Below, piece by piece: positions 40,950-49,527 of a DNA stretch of 64,000 nucleotides. The position numbers were made by a program, and so were the translations under genes. The stretch is from Vreelandella olivaria (GTDB lineage Bacteria; Pseudomonadota; Gammaproteobacteria; Pseudomonadales; Halomonadaceae), in assembly GCA_004295565.1 (NCBI GenBank), contig AP019416.1, forward strand, positions 3,596,001 through 3,660,000, read 5' to 3'. Below the pieces are notes generated by a model that was not told where the DNA came from, did not search any database, and saw only the letters and a program-made list of their open reading frames with translations. Every line of letters starts with the position of its first letter. Positions within the stretch are counted from its first letter, which is position 1.

Positions 40950-41707
40950 CTAGTTCACCGCCTTGGCGGCCTGCGCGATCACCTCGGCCACCTCATCGGG
41001 GCTCGTCATCGGCAGCATATGGCCGTTCTTGATCTCAATGACTATCGAACCGGCACGCTCGGCCATACGGCGCTGCAACTCCGGTGAGATGAGAAGGTCC
41101 TCGGTAGCGACCGTCATCCAGCTCGGTTTATCCTGCCATGCTGCAGAAGTAACTTTGTGAGCAAGATTCCCGCGTTGGCCCATACTTGGGATCTTGCCAA
41201 AAGAGTGCATCTTCTTCTGAAAGACCGTTACCTGCCAAGGAGAGAACGCGTCGTCATTGACCAAAAGAAAGCCATCGTCGGAGACCGTCAGCTTGTCGGC
41301 CGTGAAATCGCTGGCCGCTGAGGCTAGCAGGTCGCCGCCGCTTTCCCCGATATCAGGCTGGAAGGCTGTGACGTAGACGAGACCTTTGACGTCTGGGTCG
41401 ATGCCGGCTTCTGTTACAACCACGCCGCCATAAGAATGCCCCACGAGCAGCACCGGGCCGTCCTGCGTCCAGGCTTCGCTGAATGCCGTGACGTCATCCT
41501 CGACGGATGTCATTGGCAGTTGAGTAACTGTGACTTTTAGGCCTTCGGCAGTCAGTCGGTCGTAAACCCTCTCCAAGTACTGCCATCGACGTTTCCGCCG
41601 TGAACCAGAACGATGTTCTTTACGTCAGCGATAGCCATGCCCGGCAGCGCAATTATGGCGCCTAGCGTGACGCTTACGGACAAGGTTAGAGTACGGAGAT
41701 TGATCAT
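40950..41707 (-). CDS. Exported alpha/beta hydrolase (EstC/pyrethroid-hydrolase-like), frameshifted
   Basis: A signal peptide (MINLRTLTLSVSVTLGAIIA, cleavage near AIADV) precedes KNIVLVHGGNVDGSTWRG; after a slip near 41575 the frame runs VYDRLTAEGLKVTVTQLP to GPVLLVGHSYGGVVVTEAG, with the nucleophile elbow GHSYGG. The acid and His lie in PSWMTVATEDLLI and NGHMLPMTSPDEVA. About 252 residues. A palindrome matching those at the divergent tetR/SDR promoter is found 52 bases upstream, so TetR control is likely. Substrate unknown. Confidence 0.87.
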
Positions 41708-41758
41708 GTTGACTACCTCTATTGAGAATTGAAATCGGTGTGAGTATGCCATTGCAAT

Positions 41759-41775
41759 ATGGAGGATCCCTCCAC
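41759..41775. promoter_or_regulatory. TetR-type operator upstream of the hydrolase gene
   Basis: TGGAG-GATCC-CTCCA, the same arms and five-base spacer as the site at 42661. A further TGGAG follows at 41778. Confidence 0.6.
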
Positions 41776-41876
41776 ATTGGAGAAGAAGGGGGCAAATGAA
41801 AATTACTGCAATTACTCTGAGAACTAATCTTCATCTGACTCCAATATCTTGAGAACTGAACGAGACTTGCCCGGGG

Positions 41877-42615
41877 CTAAACTGCGGCTGCACCGCCATC
41901 GACAAAAGTTCATGTCCAGCGACAAAGCTGCTCTCGCTTGATGCCAGGAATAGGACTGCTCGTGCTATCTCGTTCGGTTCCCCAACCGCCCAAGCGGAAC
42001 GCTTTTATTTAGTGCCTCTTCGACTTCCGGTTGCGAGTCAAGGTAGCTCCTTATCAGTCGAGTTTCTGTTCCACCAGGCGAAACCACGTTCACGCGGATG
42101 CCTCGCTCCTTAAGGTCATTCGTCCAGCTTCGAGCGAAAGAGCGCACTGCTGCCTTACTGGCGTTGTAAAGAGACTGGCTTGGCAGGCCTTTACTGCCAG
42201 CAATGGAGCCGTTGAGCACGACAGCACTTCCGCTGTCATCAGCGGTAGTGCTTTTGCACAGTGAACACCATGCCTTTCACATTGACGTTGAAGGTCGAGT
42301 CGAAATGCTTATCCTCGATCGCATCGAGTGGAATGACCTCGTAAATGCCCGCATTGGCGAACACGACATCGACCTTTTGGTGGTCACGTTGGATCCGTTC
42401 GTAGAGCCGAGCGACGTCGGCAGAGTTGGTGACGTCGCCTTGCACGCCGACCGCTCCGTGGCCGATTTCTTTCACCGCCTCGGCGAGTAGTTCTTGCCGA
42501 CGCCCTGTGATGTAAACGTGCGCACCTTCGATGGCGAACAGTTTCGCCGTTGCGAGGCCGATGCCGTCGCTACCTCCGTTATCACCACAACTTTGTTTTC
42601 AAAACGTTTCGTCAT
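41877..42615 (-). CDS. Short-chain dehydrogenase/reductase, frameshifted
   Basis: MTKRFENKVVVITGGSDGIG (one G restored) with the NAD(P)-binding TGxxxGIG, DVTNSADVARLYERI, VDVVFANAG (NAG motif), LNGSIAGSKGLPS and the catalytic YNASK. The C-terminus needs another T to read VAGHELFVDGGAAAV. Slips near 42575, 42235, 41990 and 41905. About 246 residues. It is divergent from the tetR gene and shares palindromic operators with it and with the hydrolase; a common arrangement for SDRs induced by reactive compounds. Confidence 0.87.
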
Positions 42616-42633
42616 TTTCTAGTACCTTTTAAA

Positions 42634-42656
42634 TAAGTGGAGCATTGCTCCACTTA
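42634..42656. promoter_or_regulatory. TetR-type operator, 11-1-11 palindrome
   Basis: TAAGTGGAGCA-T-TGCTCCACTTA, perfect arms, in the divergent SDR/tetR promoter. Confidence 0.7.
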
Positions 42657-42660
42657 ATAT

Positions 42661-42677
42661 ATGGAGGTAGACTCCAT
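42661..42677. promoter_or_regulatory. Second TetR-type operator at the divergent promoter
   Basis: ATGGAG-GTAGA-CTCCAT, perfect 6-base arms, 24 bases before the tetR start. Confidence 0.65.
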
Positions 42678-42700
42678 TTAACAAGCGAAAGAGGAAAAAA

Positions 42701-43269
42701 TTGAGTAATGAACCTGCCCTCCGGGCTGACGCGCAGAAAAATCGCGAACTTATCCTTACTGCCGCCGAGGAGCTTTTCTGGAAAAGGAGCGGGGTTCCGC
42801 TGGAGGAAGTTGCCAAGCGCGCAGGCGTCGGTATAGGTACGCTTTATCGTCGCTTTCCACGCGCGAGGCACTTTTGGCCGCGACGAGCAATGAGCGTTTC
42901 TTGTCGCTGGCGGAGACCAGCCGTGCACGCGACTCAGATCTCACTCCAGGTGACGCGGTACGCGCTTATCTTGAAGAACTTGCTAGGAACATGAGCATTT
43001 ACCAGAGCCTTGCTGCTTCGATTGGGACTATTATCCAATGCGGTACGCCCGGGTGTAATGCGATCACTGCAGAAGGGCATCGGCTGCTTCAGCGTGGACA
43101 GGAAGCAGGTGCCATCCGCCGCGATGTCACTTACGAGGATTTCATTTACGTGGTAACGGCGATTTCCATCGCAATCGAAAATGACCGTTCATCGAAATCG
43201 CGTATTGGGCATCTGGTAGACTTGTTCCTGAATGGCGTAAGCGTAAAGGTTGATCGCCGATTTAGATAA
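42701..43269 (+). CDS. TetR/AcrR-family regulator, frameshifted
   Basis: TTG 42701 with AGAGGA upstream starts SNEPALRADAQKNRELILTA; the helix-turn-helix is VPLEEVAKRAGVGIGTLYRRF. A slip near 42860 restores FPTREALLAATSNERFL in the other frame, and the ligand domain runs through CGTPGCNAITAEGHRLLQRG to the end. About 190 residues. Three palindromes with TGGAG/CTCCA arms lie upstream of this gene, the SDR and the hydrolase, fitting a local regulon repressed by this protein (inference). Confidence 0.88.
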
Positions 43270-43306
43270 CGACCCTTTAAAGCTCCAGCAAAGTCGACTT
43301 TGGAAA

Positions 43307-43395
43307 TACCTTCATTCAAGAGGAATGGAGTACCCGTTAGACGAGAACGGCACGCCTTTAATTCTTGTCGATCAAGTTAATTTTTCTGAAATTAC
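43307..43395 (+). pseudogene. Possible fragment of a DUF4224-like protein
   Basis: A short stretch of frame reads WKYLHSRGMEYPLDENGTPL, which has the look of small phage-type DUF4224 proteins, but it lacks the first half and has no convincing start. It overlaps the end of tetR in another frame and ends before the decayed IS. It could be chance. The remainder of 43396-43509 holds nothing I recognise. Confidence 0.2.
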
Positions 43396-43509
43396 TCAAC
43401 ACAAAAGCACTTTGGTTTGGCCGCTGGTGAGCTGGGCGTTGAGGCTGTGAAAAACCCACTGACGGCTAAGTTTTGGTAGGATCGAGAAAACAGACGAGGA
43501 GTGGTCAAC

Positions 43510-44104
43510 ATGCCGTGCTTTAAGCCCTATAAGCACGATCAGCTCCAGCCAGGGATCTTTGTACCTGATTGAGCAAAAGCTCGACTAGCGCCATCAGAAC
43601 CTGCCGGACAAAAGCTGGCGAGAGACGATGCCAGCTAGCGCATTCCAGTTTGATCCTGTAAAGCAAACGTGTATCTGCCCAACCGGCGAAAAACTGTCCT
43701 ATCGCGGGCAACGAGAAACGGACAATGGCAAGACCCGGATACACTTTGAAGGGCGCTTGCTGCAATGTCGGCACTGCCCAAAGAAATACCGATGCATGCA
43801 GAACCCGAGTTCAGCCGACCATCGCAAAGGCGCAGGGCAACAAGTATCTTTTATTATCGATAACAATCGCTTACCTAATTACACTGCCTGGATGAAGCAC
43901 CGAGTCGATAGCCCCAAGGGAAAAGAAATTTACAGTCATCGCATGTCAGTCGTAGAGCCGGTATTCGGCAACATTGGTACGACGAAAAGGCTAAGCCGCT
44001 TCAGCTTGCGGGGCAAGAAGAAGGTGCAAGGTCAGTGGAAGCTCTACTGTCTGGTGCACAATATTGAGAAGTTAGCGAATTATGGTCACTTGGCCGCGTC
44101 ATGA
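43510..44104 (+). pseudogene. Truncated IS1182-family transposase
   Basis: ATG 43510 begins MPCFKPYKHDQLQPGIFVPD, the N-terminus of IS1182-type transposases, but the reading frame stops after about 20 residues. From 43628 the C-terminal third follows: FDPVKQTCICPTGEKLSYRG, CRHCPKKYRCMQNP and RMSVVEPVFGNIGTTKRLSR, ending at 44104. The central catalytic part, some 250 residues, is missing, so this is an internally deleted remnant. No terminal inverted repeats were found. Confidence 0.8.
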
Positions 44105-44134
44105 AGGGCTATGAGCGAGATAAGTCGCTACATA

Positions 44135-44169
44135 AGAGCCGAATAGTCCTCTTAACTGGCGTTAGGCGC
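44135..44169. other. Half of an attC-like recombination site
   Basis: CTTAACTGGCGTTAGGCGC carries a consensus attC core (GTTAGGC) but its left partner (GCCTAAC) is missing, as expected if the preceding cassette was cut away by the IS1182 event. It marks the left boundary of the hidden cassette gene. Confidence 0.45.
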
Positions 44170-44257
44170 GCACTTTAGTGGCTGAATACCGATATTAATA
44201 TTATCCAGCCAGATGACTGGCTGGGTAAATAAATTAGGATCACAGGCGGTAGAGATG

Positions 44258-44879
44258 GCTCAAAATCGGGTTTTTCTACAGCCTCGTTAGAGAGCTTAGA
44301 GACTATTATGGAGTATGCTGAAGACTACTCAGGTTGGGGAAATGAAGTTCTCTATCGGATGTGCTCCGAGACCATTGCATGATAGTGTCGATACAGTTGT
44401 CGGCAAGCTTTGGGTAATTGGCCGCTCTTACTCGGCTAGTATTGAACGAAAGGCAGGAAAGATTTTAATATTGTAGATGCAGCGCAAATATTAATTGGCT
44501 CGGTATCGATGCCGCAATTAATGACCTTAAAACATTAATCGACCGACAATTGATAATATATTTATTGTCTTGAATGCACATAAAATTCTTACAGACCTTT
44601 TGCCAGTGCTACAGGTATTGAAAAGCGTTCCCTCGCATCAAAATATCTTCATTTTCATGCGCCTAGATCAGTTTTTATTTATGACTCCATAGCAAACAAG
44701 GAGCTCAGGAGCCGACTGCCAAGAAAGCGATTTGAAGTCCCCGGTGAGTATGACCAAGCATATTCGGCTTTTGTTATCGCTGCTTGCATTATCGTGACTT
44801 TGAGTTTGAGCCAAGGTTAGGTGCACTATCGACACCAAGGAAATTGGATATGGAGCTTCTTGGTTATGCATCGCCCTAA
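44258..44879 (+). CDS. Uncharacterised cassette-type protein, about 205 residues, heavily frameshifted
   Basis: Not visible as one open frame. Joined frames read TASLESLETIMEYAEDYSGW, GNEVLYRMCSERPLHD, VDTVVGKLWVIGRSYSASIE, NRPTIDNIFIVLNAHKILTD, SATGIEKRSLASKYLHFHAP, VFIYDSIANKELRSRLPRKR and LSTPRKLDMELLGYASP. At least five one-base losses are needed. I recognise the style of a conserved hypothetical protein often carried in integron cassettes but not a function. The start is uncertain; an ATG at 44254 with GGCGGTAGAG upstream, or one at 44309, is possible. Confidence 0.6.
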
Positions 44880-44937
44880 CAATCGCAGGCACAGCGACCG
44901 CTTTTTCGTTGCGGCTGCGCCTTCATTACAAAGCCTA
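44872..44937. other. Hairpin at a probable cassette boundary
   Basis: Starting at the stop of the hidden gene, CCCTAACAA is followed by an imperfect hairpin (GGCACAGCGACCGC with GCGGCTGCGCC). The shape resembles an attC site, but a clear GTTRRRY core on the right is missing. Confidence 0.3.
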
Positions 44938-44940
44938 CAT

Positions 44941-45283
44941 ATGCCTGAAGTAGTTGTGGTTCGAGAACACAGATCAAATTACCCGAATCCGATCAGTTTT
45001 GCAGCCGGAGATAGGCTTTTGGTTGGAGAACGAGATACGGAATATGCCGGCTGGGTGAAAATTACCGATAAAAAGCCGTGTCGGCTGGGCACCGCTCGAA
45101 TATATTGAGCTATCTGAAAATGGTGCTAGCGGAGTTGCGGTTAAATTCTACTCAGCTAAAGAGTTGGATGTCGATCCGGGTGAACGACTCAGTGTCAAGT
45201 ATGAGCACTGCCAATGGTGTTGGGTAGAGCACAAAGCTAAAGGTTCAGGCTGGGTGCCAAGTGAGTGCCTAGGGAATGCATAA
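44941..45283 (+). CDS. Tandem SH3-domain protein (cassette gene), frameshifted
   Basis: ATG 44941: MPEVVVVREHRSNYPNPISF, AAGDRLLVGERDTEYAGWVK; after one slip near 45070 SRVGWAPLEYIELSENGAS, then a second repeat KFYSAKELDVDPGERLSVKY, WCWVEHKAKGSGWVPSECL. Each half has the PGERL/AGDRL and GWVP/GWAP pattern of small bacterial SH3 (SH3_2-like) domains that bind peptides. About 114 residues. Its stop codon lies within the start of the attC-like site, typical of integron cassettes. Confidence 0.7.
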
Positions 45284-45341
45284 CCAAGCCATAATACGCT
45301 CGGACGCTCGTTCCTCGCGTCGTTTATTGCAGGCGTTATGC
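45278..45341. other. attC-like integron recombination site
   Basis: GCATAACC at the left and GGCGTTATGC at the right are complementary ends about 64 bases apart, with an inner GACGC/GCGTC stem and a short loop. It directly follows the SH3 cassette gene and precedes the antitoxin cassette gene. No integrase gene is present in the window. Confidence 0.6.
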
Positions 45342-45454
45342 CGTTTCTACCGTCGCCAGCATCCTAGGATTAAAGCGTAAATCTGCTAATGCAAAGAGGC
45401 TCCACGACCATGAGACTCGAAAAAGTCATTCAAGAGACAAAAGGCTTTCAGCCC

Positions 45455-46547
45455 TGAATTCAACTAATAAGTGCAGCACCCGCGGTTTCTAGTGCTCCTG
45501 AATATTCTCCTAAGAACACCTGTGCTGGGGTTCGGTATCCCAGCCGCTTTCTGGGTCTATCGTTCAGCTTGTGAACAATGCGTCGCAGCTCTGCATTAGT
45601 CACCTTCCGAAAGTCTGTACCTTTCGGAAAATACTGCCTGATCAGGCCGTTGGTGTTCTCGTTTGTCCCACGCTGGCCTGAGCAGTAAGGATCACAGAAA
45701 TACACGGAGGCGCTAACCGCTTTTGCGACCGTCTCGTGGTCTGCAAACTCCGAGCCATTGTCTAGCGTGATCGTCTTCACCGCGCCCCGACGAGGCTTAA
45801 GTAAACGAACCATGGCTCTCTGCGTTAGTTCTGCCGTTACCTTTGGCAGACGTGCCGCCAATAAGTAGCCACTTCGCCGCTCTACCAACGTCACTATCCC
45901 CGCTTGCTTATGCCCATAAAGCACCGTGTCGCCTTCCAGTGACCGATGGTGAGGCGTTTTCGATAGCAGGCGGCCGATGCTCTATCCCCACACGCTTAGG
46001 AATCTTGCCGAGTCCTGCACTTTTGGCATGGGCACGATGTTTACTGCGACGCTTGGGCTGGCGGAGATGTCGCCACAAATCGCCACCCTTGTCCTTATCG
46101 TCCCAGATCAACGAATAGACCCATTGATGACTCACCTCTATCCCCGTCAACGGCGCCATAAAACCGCTAATCTGCTCTGGACTCCATTCTTCCCTAAGCC
46201 TGTCAGCTACAGCATTGATCAGGCTAGGAGTCGCTTTGTCCACTTCCAGGCAGAGCGGCGTCTCTGATCGCTGTAACGCTGCGCTTGTGCGGGTTCATAT
46301 CCCTTGGCCCCGAATTACGTCTCAGCTCACGGCTCACGGTACTGCTGTGAATGCCAAGCTGTTGAGCAATCTGACGTTGGCTCAATCCTACATCCCTATG
46401 GGCAAAATTTGATATCGTTGTGCCTGGGTCAGTTGTCGGTATCCCATACTCTGCTTCACTTTGGTCGGTAAGGCGGAGAGGGTACCGCTGCTGGCCCTCC
46501 TGCCTCTACCGTATGATCCAAAGTGCTGCAGTTATTCTATGAATTCA
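45455..46547 (-). mobile_element. IS30-family insertion sequence
   Basis: Imperfect terminal inverted repeats of about 25 bases: TGAATTCAACTAATAAG at the left and, on the other strand, TGAATTCATAGAATAAC at the right, both followed by TGCAGCAC. Length 1,093 bp, usual for the family. The flanking bases (CCC and GGA) show no clear target duplication. Confidence 0.85.
45460..46447 (-). CDS. IS30-family transposase, frameshifted
   Basis: MGYRQLTQAQRYQI, then GLSQRQIAQQLGIHSSTVSR (helix-turn-helix), ISGFMAPLTGIEVSHQWVYS, VERRSGYLLAARLPKV and the DDE motifs: TLDNGSEFADHE and GTNENTNGLIRQYFPKGTDF with the catalytic Asp and Glu. Four slips (near 46410, 46240, 45915 and elsewhere) break it. About 328 residues when repaired. 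Because most other genes are broken in the same way, the element may in fact be active. Confidence 0.88.
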
Positions 46548-46763
46548 GGAGCCAATGATAGAGCTTTGCTTGACCATTGGCTGATTTCTAGCCTTGAAAC
46601 TCAGCACGATGAAAGGGTCGATGCTGCTTGGCTCTCTTGCTGAACAGCGGCTCTATGAGCTTGAGACTGGCAAAGTTCAAAGGGTGTCATGGGAAGAAAT
46701 TAGAGGCCAACTTAAGCGTCCTTCGTAATGGCTGAATTCCAAGCGTAGATTTTTGGGAGTGTC

Positions 46764-47221
46764 ATGGAGTTATCCAAAGCTCAAATAGGCAAATGCGGTG
46801 AACTTTTAGTTCAGTACCGTCTCCTTTGTGCGGAATAGAATCTGCTCCAATGAGCACCGACACAGGCGTTGATCTCGTTGCGTTCTCTCCCAAAGATGGA
46901 GACGCCCGAACAATACAAGTGAAGACCAACCATAGAGCAAAACCAGGAGGTGGTTCAGGTAAGGCAGCTTTAGATTGGTGGCTGCGCGAGGATTCGCCCG
47001 CTGAGTTGGTTGCTTTCGTTGACCTATCAAGTGAAAAGGTCTGGCTAATGACGCATTCTGAGGTTGAGGAAATCGCACAGCAGCGCTCTGGCGGCCGTTT
47101 TCACTTGTATATGTACACCGACCCAACCGCGCGTCCAAGAAAGAAGGATCGATTGAGTCATCAATGGGAATTTCAACAGTTTCTTCTCGAGAACCATGTA
47201 CACAATACGTTCAAAGTCTAA
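46764..47221 (+). CDS. PD-(D/E)XK nuclease-like protein, frameshifted near N-terminus
   Basis: ATG 46764 with GGGAG upstream reads MELSKAQIGKCGELLVQYRL; one lost base near 46828 shifts to CGIESAPMSTDTGVDLVAFS, DARTIQVKTNHRAKPGG and on to HVHNTFKV. GE in the first helix, the D of GVDLVAF and QVK form a plausible PD-(D/E)XK active site (Glu, Asp, Gln-x-Lys). About 152 residues. Such small proteins in integron and island settings may be restriction or defence nucleases; the target is unknown. Confidence 0.65.
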
Positions 47222-47269
47222 ACAGCAGGCAAGAGGGCTCTCTAACATCTCGCCGCTGGCATTAGTGCC

Positions 47270-47523
47270 TCAGCTTCGGCGACTGTCGTTCACGTCATCC
47301 GCAAGCCAAGCCTTGATCAGTGACTGGTAGGGCATATCTCGCTTGTTAGCTTCGATTTTGATCCGATCAAGCAGGGTTTCCGGCAAGCGGAGTGAAATAG
47401 TCTTGGTTGAGGGCTTCAGCTTCGAGAAAGAAACAGATTTTGCTTGGCTCCAGTCCAAATAGTCGGAGGAATCATGGATTTCCAGAATTCTCGTTCTTCG
47501 GCCTCATTCTTGAACTCAGGCAT
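47270..47523 (-). CDS. brnA: BrnA-type antitoxin, frameshifted
   Basis: From ATG 47523: MPEFKNEAEEREFWKSHDSS (one C restored), YLDWSQAKSVSFSKLKPSTK, TISLRLPETLLDRIKIEANK, a ribbon-helix-helix-like domain, and SLIKAWLADD. The EEREFWxxHDSSDYLDW opening is diagnostic of the CopG/BrnA antitoxin group. About 84 residues. It directly follows and overlaps brnT and would repress their shared promoter. Confidence 0.82.
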
Positions 47524-47825
47524 CTTTTAGCTTGCTCATAAACAGCCCTCTCCTTTCGGTGCATATCGCGAGCGGAGATCACCCGAACCAGCGTACCGCC
47601 CTGCCTCAGTGTAAAGGTGATGTGGAGCAATCTCTCATCATCTGTTTCACCAAGGGCATGAAAACGGGCCTCAGTCTGGCTGTGCTTGGGGTCTTCCAGC
47701 ACCAGAAGCGGCTCATTAAAGAAAATTTCTTCCGCTTCGGATTGGTTAACGCCGTGTTTCTCTGCGTTCTTGCGAGAGTTACCTGCATCCCAATCAAAGC
47801 CAGTGACATGCGCCCAATTGATCAT
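47472..47825 (-). CDS. brnT: BrnT-type ribonuclease toxin
   Basis: FDWDAGNSRKNAEKHGVNQS, EAEEIFFNEPLLVLEDPKHS, RFHALGETDDERLLHITFTL and VISARDMHRKERAVYEQAKR are the full BrnT pattern (RelE-like fold, RNase toxin). The frame runs on past YEQAKR into the antitoxin region; the natural stop is probably near 47517, hidden by an A-run error. The promoter, with TATAAT-like AT-rich sequence, lies at 47826-47860. Confidence 0.87.
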   Translation of the reverse strand: MINWAHVTGFDWDAGNSRKNAEKHGVNQSEAEEIFFNEPLLVLEDPKHSQTEARFHALGETDDERLLHITFTLRQGGTLVRVISARDMHRKERAVYEQAKRCLSSRMRPKNENSGNP

Positions 47826-47919
47826 AATTGTATATTATCAGCATATACACATGCGTCAATAGGAGCTAACCAGTGGAAGAGCACAAGACAGGTGCCAAGG
47901 TAGACGACCTGCCCACCCA

Positions 47920-49452
47920 CTAGTGATTCTTCTCCAGCGCCAAATGATTGCCTATTTCCTTTATCCTGTCTTCCGTGTGGTGATTGACGTAGAGTACCGT
48001 GGTTTCTTTCCCTGCACAGATTTTCTCGATAAGGGCGAGAACCAACTGGCGGTTCATGTCGTCCAGGCCCAGGCAAGGTTCGTCTAAAATCAACAGCGGT
48101 GGGTGTTTCACCATGGCGCGGGCGATAAGCAGCAGACGCTGGTCGCCGTAGGAGAGTTTGTTAAAGGGCTGATCGGCGCGCTCTTGCATGCCCAGTAGTT
48201 CGAGCCACTCGTCGGCGATTTTTCTGATGATCAGTGGCTTTTGTGTACACGCCAATGCTGTCGTAAAAACCTGAAATAATCACGTTTTGCAGCTGGTGCT
48301 GACGCGATACTCCCACTGCAGGGCAGTGGAGACATAGCCGATAAACTGCTTGATCTGCCAGATGCTTTCGCCGTTACCGCGCTGGAAGCCAAACACAAAA
48401 ATGTCGTTGGTATAGCACTGCGGATGATCCCCGTGATCAGGGACAAAACACAGGTTTTACCGCTACCGTTGGGGCCACTCAGCTGCCAATGCTGGCCCTG
48501 CTCTATCGTCCAATCGAGCTTATCGACAATCACGGTGTCGCCGTATTGGATCGTCGCTTGTTTGAGTTTTACTAACGGCTGGCTGGGGTCGAGAGCGGGT
48601 AATTTGCTGGCTGGATCCGCTTCTGGCAGGCTTAGGTCAGTGGTTTTCAGATGCAGCAATTGGTACAACTCATTGAAGGCGGCTTCATCCTGACGCTCTA
48701 CGGTGAACGCTAATCGCCCACCATCTCCCCGCTTCTTATCCCTCTTTTCTCTAAACGCTCTTTATCCAGATAAGCCACGTGAGTGATAAAGCCTGGCATC
48801 TCATCAAAGCGATTCAGCACCATCACCATGGGAACGGTGTCGATGATGGAGGCGAGATGGGCTTGCAGCATGGCGAGGGTGTCGACGTCCAAACCATCAA
48901 AAGGCTCGTCTAAAATCAGCAAATCCGGCTTGCTCGACAGAGCGCGAATCAGCATGACCTTGCGGGTTTCGCCCGTGGAGAGCTTACGAAAGGCGCGGTC
49001 GAGTAGTTTGGTCAGCCCAAACTTTTCGACTAGGTCGCTGGCAAGTTCAGGGTCTTGGCACTGCTCGAAAATCATTTCACTAACAGGTGTGCCGAGTGAA
49101 ATGACATCCATGATATCGGCATCGTCTTTTTAGCTCTTTGGCGATAAGCTCGGCCTGCGCTTCGAAGAGACCAACCCAACGTTGTTGGGTAGCCCTTGAA
49201 CCGTGCCTGCTTCAATCTTACCAACGCCCGCCAGCGCCGCCGCCAGGCCGATTTTCCTGAGCCATTGGTGCCCGTGATGACCCAATGCTGGTGGGGTTCG
49301 ATGATCCAATCAATCTCGCTTAGGGTGAAGCGATCATCAAAACTGATTGTCGCTTTGTTTAGCTGAATACGCGCTAAGCGGTTTGAAGCTCCATCAATGT
49401 GTTCCTTATTGTTTGGAAAAGTCACTGTTCGAAGGTCACTGTTCGCATGCAA
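47920..49452 (-). CDS. modF: ModF-type double ABC ATPase, frameshifted
   Basis: Two ABC domains in one protein of about 511 residues. First half: [14 protein letters not shown] (Walker A), [27 protein letters not shown]. Second half: [40 protein letters not shown] and [12 protein letters not shown], and [12 protein letters not shown]. Slips near 49245, 48700, 48410 and 48260. The E. coli relative ModF (PhrA) is next to the mod operon; here modABC is 20 kb away. No membrane segments, so a soluble ATPase; role in molybdate use is unproven. Confidence 0.85.
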
Positions 49453-49527
49453 TGAGATAAAGCCGAGAATATCGTGGCGATATCTCGGCTTTTAGACGAC
49501 TTAGCGGTCTATCATTTAATCAGCCGA

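Larger units (their letters stand above)
45410..46728 (+). pseudogene. Addiction-module antitoxin gene (TIGR02574-like) interrupted by an IS30 element
   Basis: The left part, 45410-45454, reads MRLEKVIQETKGFQP. It continues in frame after the element with GANDRALLDHWLISSLETQH, DERVDAAW and, after a slip near 46630, LAEQRLYELETGKVQRVSWE and EIRGQLKRPS, ending at 46728. This is the small antitoxin-like component of a RelE/ParE-type module; the usual partner toxin start overlaps as TAATG (MAEFQA) but stops after six codons, so the toxin appears lost. Confidence 0.65.

Noticed and set aside
47221-47275. Another attC site after the nuclease-like gene
   Set aside because: TCTAACA is present but no matching GTTAGA-type core follows within 150 bases.
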